Below, one piece after another: positions 8,369 through 15,818 of a DNA stretch of 64,000 nt. Source of the stretch: Rhodovulum sp. (GTDB lineage: Bacteria; Pseudomonadota; Alphaproteobacteria; Rhodobacterales; Rhodobacteraceae); NCBI GenBank assembly GCA_002706605.1, contig PALT01000017.1, positions 50,188 through 114,187 of the forward strand, read 5' to 3'. A program made the translations under genes and the position numbers. Each line of letters starts with the position of its first letter. Position 1 is the first letter of the stretch. Under the pieces are notes generated by a model, which worked only from the letters and a program-made list of their open reading frames with translations, made no database searches and was not told the DNA's origin.

Positions 8369-9439
8369 TCAATGACGGAATCCGCCCTCATGCTGCAAAA
8401 TAGCGGCCTCGCCCGTGCTGAGGTTGCGCCGCGCAAACCCGCCATAGGATTGCGGGTCGCGATCCACCGTCGGAAAGCACGACAACAGCTCGGCCCGCTG
8501 CGCATCGGGGACGGCGGCGATGTCGGTGTTGGCGGGGTGAAAGCTCTCTGCGTCCACACCGTTGGCGGTGATCACCTGATGCTGTTCCAACATAAGGTGG
8601 ACATAGGTCACGGATTTCAGCGTCGTGTCGACCATGATCGAATGGTCGTTCAACATATCCTTGGCCGCGATTAGAACCTCGGGCGTGCCAAACAGGGATT
8701 GGGCCGCCGGGCCGCGCATCAACAAGCGGTGCTCGGGCGAGACCACCAGATCGGGCTGGGGACAATCAATCCCAAAGGCCTGTGCCTTGACGCGGATCGG
8801 GCGCAGATGCGGCAATGCATAGAGACGCGCGCCAGACATATAGCGTTGCCCGCGCCAGACGATTTTCTGGGGGCCGTTGTCGCGCGTGCAGATCTCATCG
8901 CCCTGATGCAGATCCTCGATCAAGCGCGGCCCATGCGGGGTTTCGATCATGGTGCCGGTCGCGAAACAGATCACGCCCTCGGGCTGATCCGTGTGGCGGG
9001 TGACAGGCGGGGTTTCGGCGATTTCACGCACGACCCACAATTCGACACCCGGCGGCGGCAATTGATCGACGAACATCAACAGCGGCGGCTTGCCCACCGT
9101 CGTTGGAATTTCCGTTGCCGTGAACGACGCCTGCCCGTCCGTCAGAACAAAGCCCTTGTCCAACAGAGGTGTATTCAGCGGCTCGTAGACCGAGCGCTGA
9201 GGATCAAGTGCCGCCCCAACCAAGCGACGCACCGAGCGTGCTGCACGGCGGCGCATGTCTGCCGCTCCATCAGCCTCACCAAGAAGCAAAAAATCACTCG
9301 AACCGTCGACCCGCGTCGCGTCGCCATTCCAACGCCACACGGAGCCAACCCGCAACGTACCCAAGGGCGCGTTTTTCGCGCCGTCTACTTCTGTGTGCGA
9401 CCAAGGGATGACAAACGTGCCTTTCAAGCCCGTTTTCAT
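8369..9439 (-). CDS. Hint (Hedgehog/intein) domain protein
   Basis: This 356-residue protein has an N-terminal region of about 150 residues of unknown type, then a Hint module. The module starts at Cys158 in ICFATGTMIETPHGPRLIED, as in inteins and hedgehog proteins where this cysteine performs the N-S acyl shift. Block-B-like SPEHRLLMRG and the C-terminal VHLMLEQHQVITANGVDAES follow. This matches the Hint_2 type common in roseobacters, often on secreted or calcium-binding proteins, whose biological function is unknown. No signal peptide is obvious. No C-terminal intein Asn plus extein nucleophile is evident, so true protein splicing is unlikely, while self-cleavage remains possible. The gene is monocistronic, with its own terminator. 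Confidence 0.82.
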   Translation of the reverse strand: MKTGLKGTFVIPWSHTEVDGAKNAPLGTLRVGSVWRWNGDATRVDGSSDFLLLGEADGAADMRRRAARSVRRLVGAALDPQRSVYEPLNTPLLDKGFVLTDGQASFTATEIPTTVGKPPLLMFVDQLPPPGVELWVVREIAETPPVTRHTDQPEGVICFATGTMIETPHGPRLIEDLHQGDEICTRDNGPQKIVWRGQRYMSGARLYALPHLRPIRVKAQAFGIDCPQPDLVVSPEHRLLMRGPAAQSLFGTPEVLIAAKDMLNDHSIMVDTTLKSVTYVHLMLEQHQVITANGVDAESFHPANTDIAAVPDAQRAELLSCFPTVDRDPQSYGGFARRNLSTGEAAILQHEGGFRH

Positions 9440-9542
9440 TCCGAAATCTGCCCCAATTATATTTTTATTGGCAGCAGGTTAACACGCGACGTTAATGCTT
9501 GTGAAGGAGGGAAATATCCCAAAGTGTGGATTTTTATATACT

Positions 9543-10478
9543 TTAGAATTTAAGCCGCAGGTCGATGGTGCCGACGATCTGGCTGTCGCTCTGGCCGACG
9601 AATTCCTTGCCCAGCCACGTGACCCCGTAAAACAGACCAACCCGTTCGCCCTGCCAGTTCACACCGGCGCGCACACGGTCGCGCGTATCGGTCAGTTGCA
9701 GGCCGCTGCTGGCGGGGATGATTGCGCTGTGAAAGACCTTGGCCGTGTCCGCCCCGATCAGGAAGGACAGACCGCGGTCATCCTTGCCCACCGCATCATA
9801 GAGCTGGCCGCTGAACTCATCGCGCAGCAGCAGGCTATTCTGACCAAAACCGCCGAAAATCACGTCCCCGCCCACACGGGCAAGGGTTTCGATCCCGCTC
9901 TGAACCTGAAAAAACGGACGGAAGGTCACGCCGTCAGAGATACGGAAATCCCCCGTCACATCCAGTTCCGCCGTCAGATAAACCGCGTTGCCGATCTGGT
10001 TGGCCAGAACCGCGTCGGACGGCGGTGTCACCCCCAACAGCTCATGCGCCTCGCGCTGAAACGATCCGTGGCCCGTATCCGGACCGGTAAAGGCCAGACC
10101 ACCCCCCAGACCGATGTCGGCCTTGCCAAATTGGAAATGCGAATAGGCCCCGACGCTAAGCGCACCGGCATAGGCGCGGTCGGCGGGGTTCGGGGTCGTC
10201 AGGTCCTCGGGCGTGATGGTCGAGGCATTGAAGCGATACTCGATCACCTCACCGAAACTGTCGGGCAGATCGCCGGTCCAGTCCTGTCCGCGCACCCAGC
10301 TGACCGTATAGGACGAACTGCGCCACCGGTCGCGCCCGTCACCGAACACATCGTTGGCAAAGACACTGCCAATCCCCAAGGTCTTGTTGCCGTCAACCTC
10401 GACCTCTTGCGCCATTGCGCCGGTTGCGGCCACCATTACCCCAGCGGCCAGCGCAAATGCGGCACAGATCTGTGTCAT
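9543..10478 (-). CDS. LpxR-like outer membrane lipid A 3'-O-deacylase (DUF2219)
   Basis: A 311-residue secreted protein with a signal peptide ending near residue 23 (ATGAMAQ-E) and a beta-barrel-like body ending in Phe (IDLRLKF), as expected of an outer membrane protein. SVFANDVFGDGRDRW near the mature N-terminus matches the Asn-Asp catalytic region of LpxR, and RSSSYTVSWVRG follows as in the family; REAHELLGVTPP may carry the catalytic histidine. LpxR removes the 3'-linked acyl chains of lipid A. The family call is reasonably supported, the substrate is inferred. It is divergent from the secreted hydrolase gene, sharing a 68-base intergenic region. Confidence 0.72.
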   Translation of the reverse strand: MTQICAAFALAAGVMVAATGAMAQEVEVDGNKTLGIGSVFANDVFGDGRDRWRSSSYTVSWVRGQDWTGDLPDSFGEVIEYRFNASTITPEDLTTPNPADRAYAGALSVGAYSHFQFGKADIGLGGGLAFTGPDTGHGSFQREAHELLGVTPPSDAVLANQIGNAVYLTAELDVTGDFRISDGVTFRPFFQVQSGIETLARVGGDVIFGGFGQNSLLLRDEFSGQLYDAVGKDDRGLSFLIGADTAKVFHSAIIPASSGLQLTDTRDRVRAGVNWQGERVGLFYGVTWLGKEFVGQSDSQIVGTIDLRLKF

Positions 10479-10546
10479 ATCCGAATCCTGTTCTTGGCCC
10501 TTCTGGGCATACGCGTCTTTGGTGTGTTATCCGTTAGTTACAGAAT

Positions 10547-11833
10547 TTGGCAAAAGAATGGAATGTCACGAAAATGCGAGACCGCGATCTGTGTGCATTT
10601 CGCCCCGCCCCATTGAAATGGGCGTGCCGAGCGGCGCTAACCCTTTGTCTTACTGTCGTTTCCAGCACTTTTAGCTATGGTCAGATCATGCCCGCCCCGA
10701 TCCCCCTACCCGAAAAAATCGACATCATCCCTGATGAGACATCCGCATTTTCGGGCATCTGGGCGGGGGAATGGACCGGTGGAATGCGGGTTTTGCTGGC
10801 GGTTGAGCAGATCACGGAGGGCAATCGCGCGCGGGTGGTCTATGCCATCAACGGGCGCGCAATCGCGAATATCCCGCCGCAGTGGGCGCGCCATGACGCC
10901 GTGATCATTGGCGACACCCTGCGCCTGACGGGCAAGGGCGTGCCAAAAATCGCGTTCACCCTGTCCCCGACGGGGCGTCTGCGTGCGGTGTATGAGGGCG
11001 ATCAGGGGTTCGGCATCCTGACGCGTCAGGACGATCTGGAAAACCTGAACTGGTCGGGTGGCACGCGGTTCATGATCGAAACCGATTTGATTGAGAACGC
11101 GGGCATCGTGCGCCTTGACGTCACGACCTTTGCACCGCCGGGGGATGGGCCGTTTCCGCTGGCGATTGTGAACCACGGCTCAACCGGACGCGGGACACAG
11201 GCGGACCGGTTTACCTCGAACTGGGCCGACGGGCGGCTGGCCGATGTGTTGAACGCACAGGGGTATATCGTCGCCTTTCCCATGCGGCGCGGACGGGGGA
11301 AATCCGATGGTCTCTATGACGAAGGGTTCGGCAATGACCGGTCCAAGGGCTATACCTGCACCGCCGAGCAATCCCTTGCAGGGGCCGAGCGCGCGGCCGA
11401 AGACATCCGCGCCGTGATCACATCCCTACAGGCCCAGCCCCATATCACCGACGATCCGGTCCTGTTGGCGGGCGTATCGCGGGGCGGCGCATTGTCCCTG
11501 AAATTGGCCGCAGAGGGCGACATCCCCACCCGCGGCGTGATCAATTTCGTCGGCGGCTGGATCAGCGACAAATGCCCAACGGCCACCCGCATCAACACCG
11601 CCGTCATGACCGCGAAATCGGATGTGCCCAGCATCTGGATCTACGGGCACGAGGACGCGTTCTATGCGATCACCCACGCCCAGCAAATATTCGAAAAGTA
11701 CAAGGCGAATGGCGGGACCGGCACCTTTTCCGCCTATGACCTACCCGGATCGGGGAACGGACATTGGGTACATGCGTTCCCGAACCTTTGGGAAAAGCCG
11801 GTCACAGATTTCCTGACCGACCTATCCAAATAA
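10547..11833 (+). CDS. Secreted alpha/beta hydrolase (dienelactone hydrolase-like)
   Basis: The 428-residue frame contains a hydrophobic signal-like segment around residues 28-46 (CRAALTLCLTVVSSTFSYGQ), then an N-terminal beta-rich domain of about 130 residues, and an alpha/beta hydrolase domain. The nucleophile elbow is LAGVSRGGAL, the acid is probably in IYGHEDAFY, and the His in GNGHWVH, giving a complete Ser-Asp-His triad. IVNHGSTGRG is the oxyanion-hole strand. A start at ATG 10574 would place the signal sequence nearer the N-terminus and may be the real one; no strong Shine-Dalgarno decides. Substrate unknown; esterase or peptidase activity is possible. It is monocistronic and faces the alpha/beta hydrolase gene at 11887 tail to tail. 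Confidence 0.8.
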   Translation: MAKEWNVTKMRDRDLCAFRPAPLKWACRAALTLCLTVVSSTFSYGQIMPAPIPLPEKIDIIPDETSAFSGIWAGEWTGGMRVLLAVEQITEGNRARVVYAINGRAIANIPPQWARHDAVIIGDTLRLTGKGVPKIAFTLSPTGRLRAVYEGDQGFGILTRQDDLENLNWSGGTRFMIETDLIENAGIVRLDVTTFAPPGDGPFPLAIVNHGSTGRGTQADRFTSNWADGRLADVLNAQGYIVAFPMRRGRGKSDGLYDEGFGNDRSKGYTCTAEQSLAGAERAAEDIRAVITSLQAQPHITDDPVLLAGVSRGGALSLKLAAEGDIPTRGVINFVGGWISDKCPTATRINTAVMTAKSDVPSIWIYGHEDAFYAITHAQQIFEKYKANGGTGTFSAYDLPGSGNGHWVHAFPNLWEKPVTDFLTDLSK

Positions 11834-11886
11834 GGCGGGGCGCCCGCACTGGCGGACGCCCCAAGTGGCCAAGGTTGGAGACAGTC

Positions 11887-12834
11887 TTAGTTGGCCACAC
11901 GTTCTAGGAATTTCAGCATCTTATCCCCGATAACCTCGGCATGGTCCTCAAGCGCGAAGTGACCGGTGTTCAGCAAGTGGAACTCGACGTCGTTCAGATC
12001 ACGCTTGTACGGATGCGCGCCCGACGGCGGAAAGATCGCGTCATTTTCCCCCCAGACGATCAACGCCGACGGCTGGTGCTGGCGGAACAGATCCTGCCAA
12101 TGCGGATAGTGGGTCAGGTTGGTCCGGTAATCGTAGAAATACTCCAACTGGACCTCTTGGTTCCCAGCGCGGTCCAACAGGTATTGCACATTCCAATAGT
12201 TGTCCGGATTGATCTTGGACGGGTCCTGAACGCCGTGGGTGTATTGCCACTTGGTCGCCTCAAGGGTCAGGAACCCGCGCAGGGCCGCCTCATTTTCACC
12301 GGTGGGTTCTTCCCAATAAGCGCGGAAAGGATCCCAGAATTCCGTCAGCCCCTCTTTGTAGGCATTGCCGTTTTGGATCACGAAACCGGTGACCTGCTCG
12401 GGCTTCTCGGCGAACAGGCGATAACCAACCGGTGCGCCGTAATCCATGACATAGGCCGTGTAGTGCTCAATCCCCTTGGCATCCAGCAACGAACGAACAG
12501 TCGCCGCCGCATTGTCAAAGGTGTAGTCATAGTCTTCGGCGGGCGGCATGTCGGACGCGCCAAAACCCGGATAGTCGGGGGCGATGACGTGATAGTCGTC
12601 GTCCAGAATGGGGATCAGGTCGCTGAACATCTGCGACGAGGTCGGGAACCCGTGCAAGAGCAGAACCGTCGGCTTGGACGGATCGCCCGCCTCGCGATAG
12701 GCGATGCTGACGCCATCGGCGTCATGGGTGCCATAAGTTACATCCGCACGTGCGGCAGAGCCCATGGTCACTGGCAAAAGCAGTGCACCGGTCAGCAACG
12801 CCGCGGTCGTGGTCATCATGATATCCTGTTTCAT
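11887..12834 (-). CDS. Secreted alpha/beta hydrolase, epoxide hydrolase/haloalkane dehalogenase type
   Basis: The 315-residue protein has a signal peptide (cleavage near SAARA-D, residue 30). The oxyanion motif LLLHGFPTSSQMF and the nucleophile elbow YVMDYGAPVG, with Asp rather than Ser as nucleophile, point to the epoxide hydrolase/haloalkane dehalogenase branch. WGENDAIFPP supplies another acid and LNTGHFALEDH the catalytic His. Export to the periplasm is unusual for this branch but the leader is clear. It is the last gene of an operon with a PNPOx-like protein and a DUF1348 protein, divergent from a TetR regulator, which suggests inducible detoxification or catabolism of a small electrophile. 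Substrate cannot be read from sequence. Confidence 0.82.
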   Translation of the reverse strand: MKQDIMMTTTAALLTGALLLPVTMGSAARADVTYGTHDADGVSIAYREAGDPSKPTVLLLHGFPTSSQMFSDLIPILDDDYHVIAPDYPGFGASDMPPAEDYDYTFDNAAATVRSLLDAKGIEHYTAYVMDYGAPVGYRLFAEKPEQVTGFVIQNGNAYKEGLTEFWDPFRAYWEEPTGENEAALRGFLTLEATKWQYTHGVQDPSKINPDNYWNVQYLLDRAGNQEVQLEYFYDYRTNLTHYPHWQDLFRQHQPSALIVWGENDAIFPPSGAHPYKRDLNDVEFHLLNTGHFALEDHAEVIGDKMLKFLERVAN

Positions 12835-12866
12835 TTGATCATCCTCTTACAGAAACGGTGGACGGG

Positions 12867-13487
12867 TTAGGCAGTCGTGCTTGTCGCTTGGGCCAAGGCG
12901 GCCTTGAGGCGTTCAACCTCTTTGCGCAGCTCAAGCGTTTCTCCGGCGAATTCCTCAACCGTCAGGCGGCGGGGAATGTGGCGTGGACAGTTCCAGTCAA
13001 AGGCCTCAACCGTAATCAGAACCAAACGTTCGATACGTGCGGTTGACCCTTGGGGGCGCAGGGCCTCGGCGGCTTCGGGGTTGTCCTCGGCCTCGATAAT
13101 ACGCACCCGCCCCCACAACTTGAGGCGGCGCGCATTCGGGTAATCCATCGCGATCAATGCCACCCTCGGGTTCGCCCGCAGATTGCCGGTCGACAGGTAC
13201 TGACGATTGCCCGCCAGATCGGCGAACCCGATGGTTTTCTCATCCAACAGCTTGATAAAGCCCGCCGGACCACCACGGAATTGCACATAGGGCCAGCCCG
13301 TTTCGGACACGGTCGACATGTAAAACCCGTCCCGCTCCAGCAGGAACGCGGCCTCGGCCATGGTCAAGACATCCCCGCCCTGCCGCTCATCCGACAGAAA
13401 CTTGGCATAGCCCTCGGCAGAGCCACGCTTTTCCTGCTCGGCCAGAACCGAGGGCGTGAAGGCCAGTTTTGCAAAGGACAATGCCAT
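12867..13487 (-). CDS. Pyridoxamine 5'-phosphate oxidase-like FMN-binding split-barrel protein
   Basis: The 206-residue product carries a split beta-barrel core (residues about 45-150), with MSTVSETGWPYVQFRGGP and ALIAMDYPNARRLKLWGRVR, typical of PNPOx-like flavin proteins. It ends in a short coiled coil (LELRKEVERLKAALAQA). Such proteins usually bind FMN or F420 and reduce or scavenge small molecules; they are not true PdxH, which is shorter and has different ligands. It is cytoplasmic, with no leader. It lies 32 bases upstream of the secreted hydrolase and 23 bases after the DUF1348 gene, so co-transcription is almost certain. Confidence 0.82.
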   Translation of the reverse strand: MALSFAKLAFTPSVLAEQEKRGSAEGYAKFLSDERQGGDVLTMAEAAFLLERDGFYMSTVSETGWPYVQFRGGPAGFIKLLDEKTIGFADLAGNRQYLSTGNLRANPRVALIAMDYPNARRLKLWGRVRIIEAEDNPEAAEALRPQGSTARIERLVLITVEAFDWNCPRHIPRRLTVEEFAGETLELRKEVERLKAALAQATSTTA

Positions 13488-13510
13488 TGTTTCTCTCCAT
13501 TTCTCGGGGC

Positions 13511-13975
13511 TTAGAGGCCCAGTTCACTCAGGCCGGGGTGGTCGGCAGGACGCGGACCATTGGGCCAGCGGAACAAACGGTCTTCTTCGCGGATCGGCTG
13601 ATCGTTGATTGAGGCGCGACGCACAGCCATCAGACCGTCCTCGGCGAATTCCCAGTTCTCGTTCCCGTGCGAGCGGATCCAGTCGCCATCGGCCGTTTGC
13701 CATTCGTAGACAAAGCGCACGGCGATGCGGTTGCCGTCCTGCGCCCAGATCTCCTTGATCAGGCGGTACTCGGTTTCCTTGGCCCATTTACGGGTCAGGA
13801 AATCGGCGATCTCTTCGCGTCCGTTCAGAAACTCATCCCGGTTCCGCCACGCGCTGTCGGTCGTATAGGCCAGCGCGACCTTTTGCGGATCACGGGTGTT
13901 CCACGCATCTTCGGCGGCGCGCACTTTTTGCATCGCTGTTTCGCGTGTGAACGGAGGAAACGGAGGACGGGACAT
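13511..13975 (-). CDS. DUF1348 / NTF2-like (SnoaL-fold) protein
   Basis: A 154-residue cytoplasmic protein with the conserved blocks of DUF1348: [18 protein letters not shown] near residue 25, [18 protein letters not shown], then [12 protein letters not shown] and [12 protein letters not shown]. The fold is a cone-shaped NTF2-like barrel that in other families binds small hydrophobic ligands or catalyses simple isomerisation or hydrolysis. No function is known for this group. An AAAGGAAT Shine-Dalgarno supports the ATG at 13975. It heads the firmly called part of the TetR-linked operon; a possible small membrane protein gene precedes it. Confidence 0.82.
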   Translation of the reverse strand: MSRPPFPPFTRETAMQKVRAAEDAWNTRDPQKVALAYTTDSAWRNRDEFLNGREEIADFLTRKWAKETEYRLIKEIWAQDGNRIAVRFVYEWQTADGDWIRSHGNENWEFAEDGLMAVRRASINDQPIREEDRLFRWPNGPRPADHPGLSELGL

Positions 13976-13999
13976 TGTATTCCTTTCAATTGGGTAGGG

Positions 14000-14052
14000 T
14001 CTTCCGACCGACGCCTACAGAGACGACGAGAAGTGGATACGCCGGTCGGAAG
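14000..14052 (-). repeat. 10 bp inverted repeat in operon leader
   Basis: TCTTCCGACC (14000-14009) and GGTCGGAAGA (14043-14052) are a perfect inverted repeat with a 33-base loop. It lies between the possible small membrane gene and the DUF1348 gene, transcribed on the minus strand. No T-run follows, so a processing or attenuating structure is more likely than a terminator. Confidence 0.5.
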
Positions 14053-14089
14053 AAACAGCCCGGGACAGGATCGGGCCGTATTCGGTGTT

Positions 14090-14260
14090 TCAGGTGATCA
14101 GATGGGCCATCGGCCCGTACTGGCACAGGGCGGCACACAAGGTGTCAGTCAGATGCAGGCCAAGCCCGTCGATATGTTCCAGAACCATCCCCGCGGAAAT
14201 CGAAACCAACAGGACAAGCGGCCCGAAGGGTGGCGTAAATGGCAAAACCGAACGTCTCAT
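14090..14260 (-). CDS. Possible small membrane protein (56 aa), first gene of the TetR-linked operon
   Basis: An in-frame ATG-TGA frame of 57 codons reads MRRSVLPFTPPFGPLVLLVS at its N-terminus. It contains one hydrophobic helix (about residues 12-27) and three cysteines in its C-terminal half. Codon third positions favour G/C as in neighbouring genes, and GCGAGGTG lies about 8 bases before the ATG as a plausible Shine-Dalgarno. It is placed between the repeated operator-like sites and the DUF1348 gene on the same strand. I recognise no family. It could still be a leader with coding-like composition, so confidence is moderate. Confidence 0.5.
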   Translation of the reverse strand: MRRSVLPFTPPFGPLVLLVSISAGMVLEHIDGLGLHLTDTLCAALCQYGPMAHLIT

Positions 14261-14280
14261 ATTTCTGCACCTCGCAACTT

Positions 14281-14297
14281 GGTGTACCGATCTGTTA
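14281..14297. promoter_or_regulatory. Operator-like repeat, copy 1 (candidate TetR site)
   Basis: GGTGTACCGATCTGTTA occurs here and again, identically, at 14313. An inverted copy lies in front of the tetR gene. The position is just upstream of the divergent hydrolase operon. Confidence 0.6.
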
Positions 14298-14312
14298 ACT
14301 CATGCCATCATA

Positions 14313-14329
14313 GGTGTACCGATCTGTTA
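14313..14329. promoter_or_regulatory. Operator-like repeat, copy 2 (candidate TetR site)
   Basis: This is an identical 17-base copy of the sequence at 14281, spaced 32 bases (about three helical turns) from it. The spacing would place both copies on one face of the DNA. Confidence 0.6.
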
Positions 14330-14415
14330 CCTATTGCAAGAAATTTTTTGAAAAATTCTTGAGGCACACCCCCAATAGGGGCACTAAACCACCATTTTTT
14401 AAGTTATTTTCAGGG

Positions 14416-14443
14416 TTGTTCAAAATTCTTGATACATTATATG
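14416..14443 (+). promoter_or_regulatory. Candidate tetR promoter
   Basis: TTGTTC (14416-14421) and TATATG (14438-14443) are separated by 16 bases in an AT-rich stretch. A transcript from here would start close to the third operator-like repeat, which suits autoregulation. Assignment is by consensus only. Confidence 0.45.
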
Positions 14444-14449
14444 TGGATC

Positions 14450-14464
14450 ACAGATCAGTACACC
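14450..14464. promoter_or_regulatory. Operator-like repeat, inverted copy 3
   Basis: ACAGATCAGTACACC is the reverse complement of the first 15 bases of copies 1 and 2 with one mismatch. It lies between the candidate tetR promoter and the tetR Shine-Dalgarno, where a bound repressor would block its own gene. Confidence 0.6.
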
Positions 14465-14476
14465 AAAGGCAGCGGA

Positions 14477-15079
14477 ATGCGGCAGAACAAACGAGATGAA
14501 TTGGTCCGTAAGGCCCTGGATACGTTTTATAAAAACGGGTTCACTGCGACTGGCATGGATATGCTGGTCAAAGAAACGGGCGTGTCCAAGACATCCATGT
14601 ACAAACACTTTCGCACCAAGGACGAACTGATTCTCGCGGTGCTTCGCCTGCGCGACGAACGGTTCCGCGACTGGCTATATCGTCGTATAGATGAACTGGG
14701 CGGGGACAGCGCGCGCGGCAAGCTGATTGCACTGTTTGATGCATTGGGCGAATGGTTCGGTGAGACCTATTTCCAAGGCTGTATGTTCATCAAGGCCAGC
14801 GCCGAGTTCCAAAAACCTGACTGCCCGATCAACATGCAGTCCGCCGAACACAAGCGCATTTTGCTCGACTACTTTGCGGGCCTGTGCGCCGAGGCGGGCG
14901 CCGACAACCCTCGCGATCTGGCCTATCAATTGTTGATCCTGAAAGAGGGTGCAATCATCCTTGCGGCGATGAAACACACCACGGAACCGGCCGTCCACGC
15001 CAAGGCGGCGGCGCAGGTTCTGCTGGCGTCTGCTTTGGAAGGTGGCAGTGCTGCCTCGACGGCCACAGCCGCCGAATAA
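14477..15079 (+). CDS. TetR/AcrR-family transcriptional regulator
   Basis: The 200-residue protein starts MRQNKRDELVRKALDTFYKN and has the classical N-terminal TetR helix-turn-helix, FTATGMDMLVKETGVSKTSM followed by YKHFRTKDEL, within the first 50 residues. The C-terminal two thirds is the ligand-binding helical domain. ATG 14477 is preferred over an in-frame ATG at 14429 because AAAGG stands 7 bases ahead and the protein then starts at the conserved region. Three near-identical sequence repeats lie between it and the divergent operon of DUF1348, PNPOx-like and secreted hydrolase genes, so it probably represses both itself and that operon until a small ligand binds. Ligand unknown. Confidence 0.92.
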   Translation: MRQNKRDELVRKALDTFYKNGFTATGMDMLVKETGVSKTSMYKHFRTKDELILAVLRLRDERFRDWLYRRIDELGGDSARGKLIALFDALGEWFGETYFQGCMFIKASAEFQKPDCPINMQSAEHKRILLDYFAGLCAEAGADNPRDLAYQLLILKEGAIILAAMKHTTEPAVHAKAAAQVLLASALEGGSAASTATAAE

Positions 15080-15112
15080 ATCGGTCACGATCTGATCGCG
15101 CACCCCCAATAC

Positions 15113-15149
15113 GTGCATTCAATTGCCAGATGTGCACCTATTGATGCAC
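15113..15149. repeat. Imperfect inverted repeat after tetR
   Basis: GTGCATTCAAT (15113-15123) and ATTGATGCAC (15140-15149) are complementary apart from one bulged base, with 16 bases between. It may be a transcript-end hairpin for tetR or a binding site. Confidence 0.4.
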
Positions 15150-15162
15150 TCGCCCCATCAGC

Positions 15163-15178
15163 CTATCCTTTAGGATAG
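15163..15178 (+). terminator. Possible weak terminator of tetR
   Basis: CTATCCT-TT-AGGATAG is a perfect 7 bp hairpin, followed after nine bases by TTTTCT. The low stem GC content makes it a weak candidate. Confidence 0.35.
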
Positions 15179-15285
15179 CCTGCGCAATTTTCTATACAGC
15201 AATGGTCACAAACACAGTTGAGATCGGTTGACCTTTCTCCGGAATGGGTGTGCGCTCTGCGCCACCACTTATAATCGGGGCGTTG

Positions 15286-15321
15286 GCCCCCAATAAAACG
15301 AACAACCGCCTGTTGGGGGGC
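15286..15321 (+). promoter_or_regulatory. Stem that would mask the ribosome binding site of the OhrR-like gene
   Basis: CCCCCAA (15287-15293) pairs with TTGGGGG (15313-15319) across 19 bases. The right arm is also the G-rich ribosome binding site, ending about 6 bases before ATG 15326. The stem may reduce translation or be part of an operator. Confidence 0.45.
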
Positions 15322-15325
15322 ATAA

Positions 15326-15763
15326 ATGACGACCGCATCCATCGAAGACCACCTGTGCTTTTCCCTGTACAGCACGTGGAGCATCGCCCATCGCACGTTC
15401 AACTCCGAGCTTGGGGAACTGGACCTGACCTACCCCCAGTATTTGGTCATGATGATCCTGTCCGAGCGTGACGGCCAATCCGTCAAAGCCATCGGCGAAC
15501 GCATCTTTTTGGACAGCAGCACACTGACCCCGCTGCTCAAGCGGCTGGAGGCCAAGGGCTGGGTCAAGCGCGAAAGGGATTTCATAGACCAGCGTCAGGT
15601 CAACATCTCTCTAACGCCCGAAGGCCGCGCCAAAGCGGATGAGGCAGGCGCCCTGCCCGACTGCCTGAGCCTACTGAGTGGCCTACCGGAAAGTGAGATA
15701 AAGGCGCTCAAGGACAAGATCGATTCCTTGCGCGACACGTTACACGCGCAAATGTCCGCATAA
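15326..15763 (+). CDS. MarR-family regulator, OhrR-like
   Basis: The 145-residue protein has an N-terminal cysteine in DHLCFSLYSTW, matching the peroxide-sensing Cys of OhrR, and the OhrR core LDLTYPQYLVMMILSE, FLDSSTLTPLLKRLEAKGWV and DQRQVNISLTPEGR, i.e. a winged helix with its beta wing. OhrR proteins repress organic-hydroperoxide resistance genes until the Cys is oxidised. The usual ohr partner is absent from this window: the neighbour upstream is the tetR gene and downstream lies a convergent aminotransferase. It may regulate itself or a distant target. A strong bidirectional terminator follows. Confidence 0.85.
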   Translation: MTTASIEDHLCFSLYSTWSIAHRTFNSELGELDLTYPQYLVMMILSERDGQSVKAIGERIFLDSSTLTPLLKRLEAKGWVKRERDFIDQRQVNISLTPEGRAKADEAGALPDCLSLLSGLPESEIKALKDKIDSLRDTLHAQMSA

Positions 15764-15773
15764 CCCAACGCAA

Positions 15774-15799
15774 AACGGCCGCAGAATTCTGCGGCCGTT
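15774..15799. terminator. Bidirectional intrinsic terminator
   Basis: The palindrome AACGGCCGCAG/AATT/CTGCGGCCGTT lies between the convergent OhrR-like and transaminase genes, followed on the plus strand by GCTTATTTT. It can serve both. Confidence 0.8.
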
Positions 15800-15818
15800 G
15801 CTTATTTTGCAGGACGGT

